From assembly GCA_023301405.1 (NCBI GenBank), contig JALZUX010000326.1, forward strand, positions 1-21,004: 21,004 nucleotides of DNA, written 5' to 3'. Positions 16,517 to 21,004 of the stretch are shown here, in pieces. Position numbers and translations under genes: made by a program. How positions within the stretch are numbered: position 1 is the stretch's first letter; every line of letters starts with the position of its first letter. This stretch comes from Granulosicoccaceae bacterium. Its GTDB lineage: Bacteria; Pseudomonadota; Gammaproteobacteria; Granulosicoccales; Granulosicoccaceae. Under the pieces are notes generated by a model. The model was given only the letters and a program-made list of their open reading frames with translations, was not told the DNA's origin and ran no database searches.

Positions 16517-19500
16517 TTATTTTTTATCTGAAAAGTACTGCTCGACTTCAATGTCAGCGGCGGATCGATCGTCTTTTTTATCTTTATCCTTCGGTCCGTT
16601 TAATACACTAATCGGGTCAATGCTGGACCACAGAGGAGTAGATGCCATTGCGCTGGCAAATAGTGCGCTTCCGCGTAATACCCAAGCGATTACACCGGCC
16701 GTTGCACTAATAGAGGCGCCCAAAGACGCGTCATTGGCCAGTTGATATTTTTTACCACTGGCATCCTCTGAGATTTGTAGATCACTTTCCAGTCTGGATA
16801 ACCCATTAAGAAAATTTCTGTTAGCAACGACATCCTGTGGTCGCATGCTTTTCACTTCAATTAGGACCTCAAAGCCTGCATTACTGAAGGTAATAGCACT
16901 GTTGTCGAATACCGGGTTTTTGATTTTATTGTGCGGTTGAACTCCTAAGCTTTCGGTGATTGAGAATAGTCCGGGTCTTGCCGCCGCTTCCGCCGAGGCA
17001 ATCGCGTTAGGGTTGTTAATTACCGAAAAATTGTTTTCACGTGACAGTGCTGTCTGAGGTATCAAAGCGAAGCTCCTTGATTCTTCAAATGCTGCATCAG
17101 ATGTTGTATCTTCGGTGGCAGATTTCTCATCAGTTATCTCTGGCTTTTCTTCGGCGGTTTCTTCATCTTCCTCTGCTGCTACTTCCGGAATCGGTGCAGC
17201 CGGTACGACCGGTGCAGTCGGTATAACCGGTACTGTTGGTGTTTCAAAAGCAGACGCTACCGGGGGCTCTATATTAATGCTCACTCTGGCAATTGTAAAA
17301 ACTCCGTCTTCGTTAGTCACGCGGTAGGTGAAAAAATCCTCCAGAACTGCAGTCCCATCGTGTATGTACGTGAAAGTACCATCTTGAGAAAGTTCGACGG
17401 TACCGCGTGTGGGCGGAGTTTCGATTTCAAGCAGAAATGCGGTATTGGATATAAGGCTTCCATTACTAAGCTCACTTATGCCTGAGGAAAGTAGATCACC
17501 ATCGAGTGAGCTGAACGACTGGCCGAATGCCAGGTTGAGTTCATCTTCATCTAGAACGGGAGCTGCATCAATAACCTCCGTAATTATAAGGGAGAATCTT
17601 CCGGACGATGGTAATGAGCTGTCTTCACCACCGTCTTGCACGGAGATATCAAAAAAGTCAGTACTGGTCTCTGAGCCGTCGTGGGTATAGAAAAGCTGAT
17701 TGTCTTCAAGCTGTGCAAGTGTGAAGGAATCCAGTGGTGAGAGTATGTTGCCGTTTAGTGTTAGGGTTCCATGTAGCGGCACGGTGGTGAGGTTGAACGT
17801 CAGCTCGTTTGACAGTAGATCATCTGCGTCGGTTGCTGTCAGAACGGCAGTGGTCAATAGGTTCTGGCTGCCCTCATCGACTGTGGTTTGTTTGGTGATT
17901 AACAACGGTGCATCATTAACTCCTGGCACGTCAAAGCTCAGTGAGTTTGCGGTCGCGTCGGTGAATTCTCCACCGTTGGCCGTGCCACCGTCATCTTGAA
18001 CTTGAAAGCTGAATCCGTTATAGCTTATGCCTGTCTCGTTTAGCGCAGGGGTATAAATTAACAGGCCGCTGTTGATGTCGCTGACGCTGATAATATCTTG
18101 AGCATTTATCAGGACGCCATTATTTGTGATAACGCCGCTGTTTGGTAATGTGCTAATAATCACGCCTGCTAATGAGTCATTGTCTAGCGGATCATTGAAT
18201 AGAAAGTCATCGCCGGTGAAAACGTAGGGGGTATCCTCTAGTGTGGTGACTGTGCTGTCACCCCCGGACGGTGCATCATTTATATTAGTGATGTTGAAGC
18301 TGATGATATTTTGCTGTGGATCAATATTGGTGCCGCCGTTTTCGGTGCCACCGTTGTCCTGAACTAGAAAGCCAAGAGTATCGTAGCTCAATCCGTTAGC
18401 ATCAGGCTGTGGCAAAAACACCAAAAGGTTTGCGTCGATATCATTTGTAGTGATTACTTGCCCGATATTTACCGGCAGTCCAGCTAAAGTAAGCACTCCG
18501 TTTATAGGTAGTTGGTTAATGGTGACCGCACTAAATGCATTGTTGTCTAATGTATCAGAGAATCCAAAATCTGACCTGGCCAATGTATAAGAAGTGTCTT
18601 CAAGAAATGTCAGTGTGGAATCTGCGCCCACGGGTGCGTCGTTGACATCTTCAATTGTGATGGTTCGTGAAGAGCCAATAGAAAAAAGCTCACCGTCGGA
18701 AACGCGGAAGTCCAGTGTGCGGATGTCTAGCATCGGATTGTCGCTGGTGTTCTCATATTGAACAGAGCGAAGTGCTGCCTGATAGGCGGCCTTAGTGTCA
18801 CTGCCGATCAACGTCATAATGCCATTGACACTGTCCCAACTGCCAACAATGGTAGCTGTGTCTGTAAACAGCAATAGATCTTCAGTAGGATGGAATCCGT
18901 CTGATATTCTAATGATAGCACTATCTATTATGGTGTCATCGACATCGTTAACGGTCAGGCTGGCGGTCACTGATTGACTACCGCTGTTTTCGCGGTAATT
19001 GAGTGTGGTGCTTTCTATGGAGCTATGGAATGGTGCATCATTGACCGGCACCACTGTGATAATCCGAGATTCGAAATTTGAGTCCCCGTTACCGTCGTTG
19101 ATTGAAATAGTGACTGTTTTTCGGTCGGTGCTGGGGTTGTCGCTTGTGTTTTGGTAGTTCACCGAGCGTAACGCCGCTTGATAAGCCTCAATGGTATCGG
19201 TGCCTGTAAGTGTTAGTTCTGCGGTTATTGGGTTCCAGCTTGCGGTGATAGTGGGGGTGCTTGCAAAAGAAAGCCTATCTTGGTTGCTGAAGTAGCCATC
19301 GGTAATTGCCACGGTAGCAGACTCGACAAATTGATCGTCCGGATCAGCTAACTGTAGTGTGTTACTGATTGGCGTTAAGCCTGAATTTTCAATGTAAACG
19401 AGATCGACAGATTCAATGTTGCCTAGAACCGTTGTATCATTGGAGGCAATGATCACTATGTCTGTATCTGCAATATTACTAACGGTATCACCGTCGTTGG

Positions 19501-21004
19501 CGACAAATGTAACCGTTCTGGTCGACTCTTCCGGATTGTCACTGACGTTTTCATAGGTCACAGATTGTAGTGCTGCTTGGTAGGCGCTAACAGTATCAGT
19601 GCCGGTAAGGGTCAAGGTGCCGGTGAGCCGGTCCCAGCTTGAAGTGATATTACCATTGCCATTGCTATTGTAGCTAAGTGAGTCTTCAGTGGCACGGTAG
19701 TTACCGCTTATCTGAACCGTTGCGGATTGCAGGTTTGTACTATCTACATCACTTAACGTTATGGATGCTGTTACCGGCACAGGTCCTTGGTTTTCGCTAT
19801 AGAACAATGGAGCGGTTCCAATTGCCGTGATAAGCGGGGCGTCATTAACACGGGTGACCTCTATTTGCCGGAACAACGAATTACTATCAAGATCGCTATC
19901 GTTCACTGTGAACGTGATCTGACGGGTAAAGGTGTTGGGTTGGTCGCTGTTGTTGGTGTACGTAACACTTCGCAGGGCTTGTTGATAATCTGCGATTGAA
20001 GCAGAGCCACTTAGTGATAGTATGCCTGTATTGTTGTCGTAGCTGCCAGAGATTCCCAACTGATTGGTGAACGCGAGAATATCTTCAGGTGCTGTAAAAT
20101 TATCAGTGATGCGCACGCTTGCAGATTCGACTACAGCGTCATCGGAATCTGTTAGGGTTAACGTGTTGGTGATAATGGTGGCCGCATCATTTTCAGTTAT
20201 CATTAGGGTTGTTAGTTCAATAGATGACTGTTGGGGTGCGTCATTAACAGCGGTTATTTCAACAAGGCGTCCACTCAAGTTGCTATCTGTTAGCCCGTCA
20301 GAGACGCTAATGCTGATCGCACGAATTGTAGTAGTGGGGTTGTCGCTCAGGTTGGTATAAGTGACGTTGCGCAATGCAGCTTCATATTGTGCGACTGTTG
20401 CCGACCCGGATAACGTCAAGATACCGGTTAATGAGTCAAAATTACTGTTGATTGCAGGCGAGCCGCTATAAGTCAGTAGATCTTCGCCGTTTTGGTAGTT
20501 TTCAGAAATAACCACCTGCGCTGAATTCAGCGTTGCGCTGTCGAAGTCTGTAAGCTCCAGTGTTTGCGTTATTGGTGTGGCACTATCATTTTCTGTGACC
20601 CTAAGCAGAGTTGTTTCGATCAGGTTAATAACAGGTGCATCGTTGACTGCAGTAATGGCTATGTTGCGACTGATAGAGTTACTTGTCGCACTGGCATCGT
20701 TTACTGAAAATGTAATTGTTCTGCTCAAGTCCGAGGGGTTGTCGCTGCTGTTCTGGTAGGTTACCGACCTCAATGCCGCTTGGTAGTTTGCTACAGTTGA
20801 TTCACCTGACAATGTCAGGATACCGCTTAGACTATCAAAGGTACCTGTGATTCCCAGCTTATCTGTAAATGCCAGCACGTCTTCCGCCGCCGTATAATTA
20901 CTACTTATACTGACGGTGGCGGATGTCTGTAGAGCGTCGTCAATATCGGTAAGTGCGATTGACGGGGTGATGACAGTCGGGGGGGAATTTTCAGTGTAAA
21001 GTTG
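16517..21004 (-). CDS. Giant tandem cadherin-like repeat protein, 3' part
   Basis: The frame runs off the right edge of the window with no start, so at least 1495 residues are C-terminal. In order there are six cadherin-like repeats of about 133 residues (18632-21004), two repeats of 121 residues of a second type (17906-18631), one CSPG-type repeat of 116 residues (17558-17905, with QLFYTHDGSETSTDFF) and one Big/cadherin-like domain (about 17264-17557). Then come a Pro- and Glu-rich linker (about 17078-17263), a globular region of about 115 residues, a hydrophobic segment with AGVIAWVLRGSALFASAM (within 16619-16726), and a charged tail ending in EVEQYFSDKK. Most repeats end in VNDAP and start with ENxx and DxDD acidic sites typical of calcium binding. 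Neither RTX nonapeptides nor a type I secretion C-terminus is seen; the end looks like a membrane anchor. Likely an adhesin or envelope protein. Confidence 0.85.
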   Translation of the reverse strand, partial: QLYTENSPPTVITPSIALTDIDDALQTSATVSISSNYTAAEDVLAFTDKLGITGTFDSLSGILTLSGESTVANYQAALRSVTYQNSSDNPSDLSRTITFSVNDASATSNSISRNIAITAVNDAPVINLIETTLLRVTENDSATPITQTLELTDFDSATLNSAQVVISENYQNGEDLLTYSGSPAINSNFDSLTGILTLSGSATVAQYEAALRNVTYTNLSDNPTTTIRAISISVSDGLTDSNLSGRLVEITAVNDAPQQSSIELTTLMITENDAATIITNTLTLTDSDDAVVESASVRITDNFTAPEDILAFTNQLGISGSYDNNTGILSLSGSASIADYQQALRSVTYTNNSDQPNTFTRQITFTVNDSDLDSNSLFRQIEVTRVNDAPLITAIGTAPLFYSENQGPVPVTASITLSDVDSTNLQSATVQISGNYRATEDSLSYNSNGNGNITSSWDRLTGTLTLTGTDTVSAYQAALQSVTYENVSDNPEESTRTVTFVANDGDTVSNIADTDIVIIASNDTTVLGNIESVDLVYIENSGLTPISNTLQLADPDDQFVESATVAITDGYFSNQDRLSFASTPTITASWNPITAELTLTGTDTIEAYQAALRSVNYQNTSDNPSTDRKTVTISINDGNGDSNFESRIITVVPVNDAPFHSSIESTTLNYRENSGSQSVTASLTVNDVDDTIIDSAIIRISDGFHPTEDLLLFTDTATIVGSWDSVNGIMTLIGSDTKAAYQAALRSVQYENTSDNPMLDIRTLDFRVSDGELFSIGSSRTITIEDVNDAPVGADSTLTFLEDTSYTLARSDFGFSDTLDNNAFSAVTINQLPINGVLTLAGLPVNIGQVITTNDIDANLLVFLPQPDANGLSYDTLGFLVQDNGGTENGGTNIDPQQNIISFNITNINDAPSGGDSTVTTLEDTPYVFTGDDFLFNDPLDNDSLAGVIISTLPNSGVITNNGVLINAQDIISVSDINSGLLIYTPALNETGISYNGFSFQVQDDGGTANGGEFTDATANSLSFDVPGVNDAPLLITKQTTVDEGSQNLLTTAVLTATDADDLLSNELTFNLTTVPLHGTLTLNGNILSPLDSFTLAQLEDNQLFYTHDGSETSTDFFDISVQDGGEDSSLPSSGRFSLIITEVIDAAPVLDEDELNLAFGQSFSSLDGDLLSSGISELSNGSLISNTAFLLEIETPPTRGTVELSQDGTFTYIHDGTAVLEDFFTYRVTNEDGVFTIARVSINIEPPVASAFETPTVPVIPTAPVVPAAPIPEVAAEEDEETAEEKPEITDEKSATEDTTSDAAFEESRSFALIPQTALSRENNFSVINNPNAIASAEAAARPGLFSITESLGVQPHNKIKNPVFDNSAITFSNAGFEVLIEVKSMRPQDVVANRNFLNGLSRLESDLQISEDASGKKYQLANDASLGASISATAGVIAWVLRGSALFASAMASTPLWSSIDPISVLNGPKDKDKKDDRSAADIEVEQYFSDKK
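17906..18631 (-). repeat. Two tandem 121-residue repeats (type B)
   Basis: Two units of exactly 363 bases each (18269-18631 and 17906-18268) inside the giant gene share LEDTxY near the start, LxNG(V)(I/L)T, DINxGLL, GxSYxxxxFxVQDxGGTxNGG, and a closing NDAP. They differ from the type A units in sequence and length, so the protein changes repeat family toward its C-terminus. Confidence 0.8.
18632..21004 (-). repeat. Six tandem 133-residue cadherin-like repeats (type A)
   Basis: Within the giant gene, repeat boundaries set by the VNDAP codons fall at 20633, 20234, 19835, 19430, 19031 and 18632. Four full repeats are exactly 399 bases, one is 405, and the first is cut by the window edge. Shared features of each unit are a GS(W/F)D..TG.LTL(T/S)G stretch, YQAALRSVTYxNxSDNP, and a final VNDAP. 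The 405-base unit (19430-19834) ends in SNDTT instead. Similarity at DNA level is partial by eye. Confidence 0.85.

Noticed and set aside
16517..21004. CRISPR-like or mobile repeat array suggested by the regular spacing
   Set aside because: The repeats are protein-coding modules of 363-405 bases in one open frame, ending in VNDAP; there are no short identical repeats with unique spacers.

Overview
The window is a chromosomal segment from a gammaproteobacterium, probably an aquatic or marine one. The evidence is the close match of ParC, QueG, EF-P, EpmA, Psd and PrmB to their enterobacterial or pseudomonad counterparts, plus two secreted proteins built from Ig/cadherin-like repeats of a kind common in marine gammaproteobacteria. 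I cannot name a genus. I see no rRNA, tRNA, CRISPR array, insertion sequence or prophage; most of the window is housekeeping sequence.

Layout. Bases 1-629 have no conserved gene but hold a possible 21-residue hydrophobic peptide with a strong terminator, a long imperfect hairpin, and a nested hairpin in front of the next gene. A SpoU-type RNA methyltransferase (630-1154, +) runs tail-to-tail into queG (1143-2222, -). queG lies 14 bases behind a two-domain ChrR-like cupin gene (-). An intrinsic terminator sits at the 5' edge of the cupin gene and closes the transcript of a lipoprotein gene (3219-4361, -). After a roughly 570-base gap come parC (4931-7177, +), a membrane zinc peptidase of the YugP family (7402-8121, +) with its own terminator, and an EF-P cluster: efp (8295-8864), epmA (8899-9873) and a HExxH-motif gene (9870-10370) that overlaps epmA by ATGA. 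The last gene converges on psd (10317-11261, -) with 54 bases of overlap. psd is divergent from prmB (11305-12207, +). putA (12303-15989, +) follows, then a GNAT acetyltransferase (16014-16469, +). The right end is the 3' part of a very large gene (16517 to beyond 21004, -) for a tandem-repeat surface or envelope protein with a C-terminal membrane segment.

How they fit together. efp and epmA encode a translation factor and the ligase that puts beta-lysine on its Lys34. The coupled third gene has a gluzincin-like HExxH motif and is the most interesting unknown here: by context it may act on EF-P, as the unrelated-looking or distantly related EpmC hydroxylase does in E. coli. PrmB (ribosomal protein L3 methylation), QueG (tRNA queuosine) and the SpoU methyltransferase are further translation-apparatus modifiers. 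PutA feeds proline to glutamate; it lacks the N-terminal DNA-binding domain, so its regulator must be elsewhere, and a perfect 12-base palindrome lies just upstream of it. The lipoprotein and the giant repeat protein are probably cell-envelope proteins.
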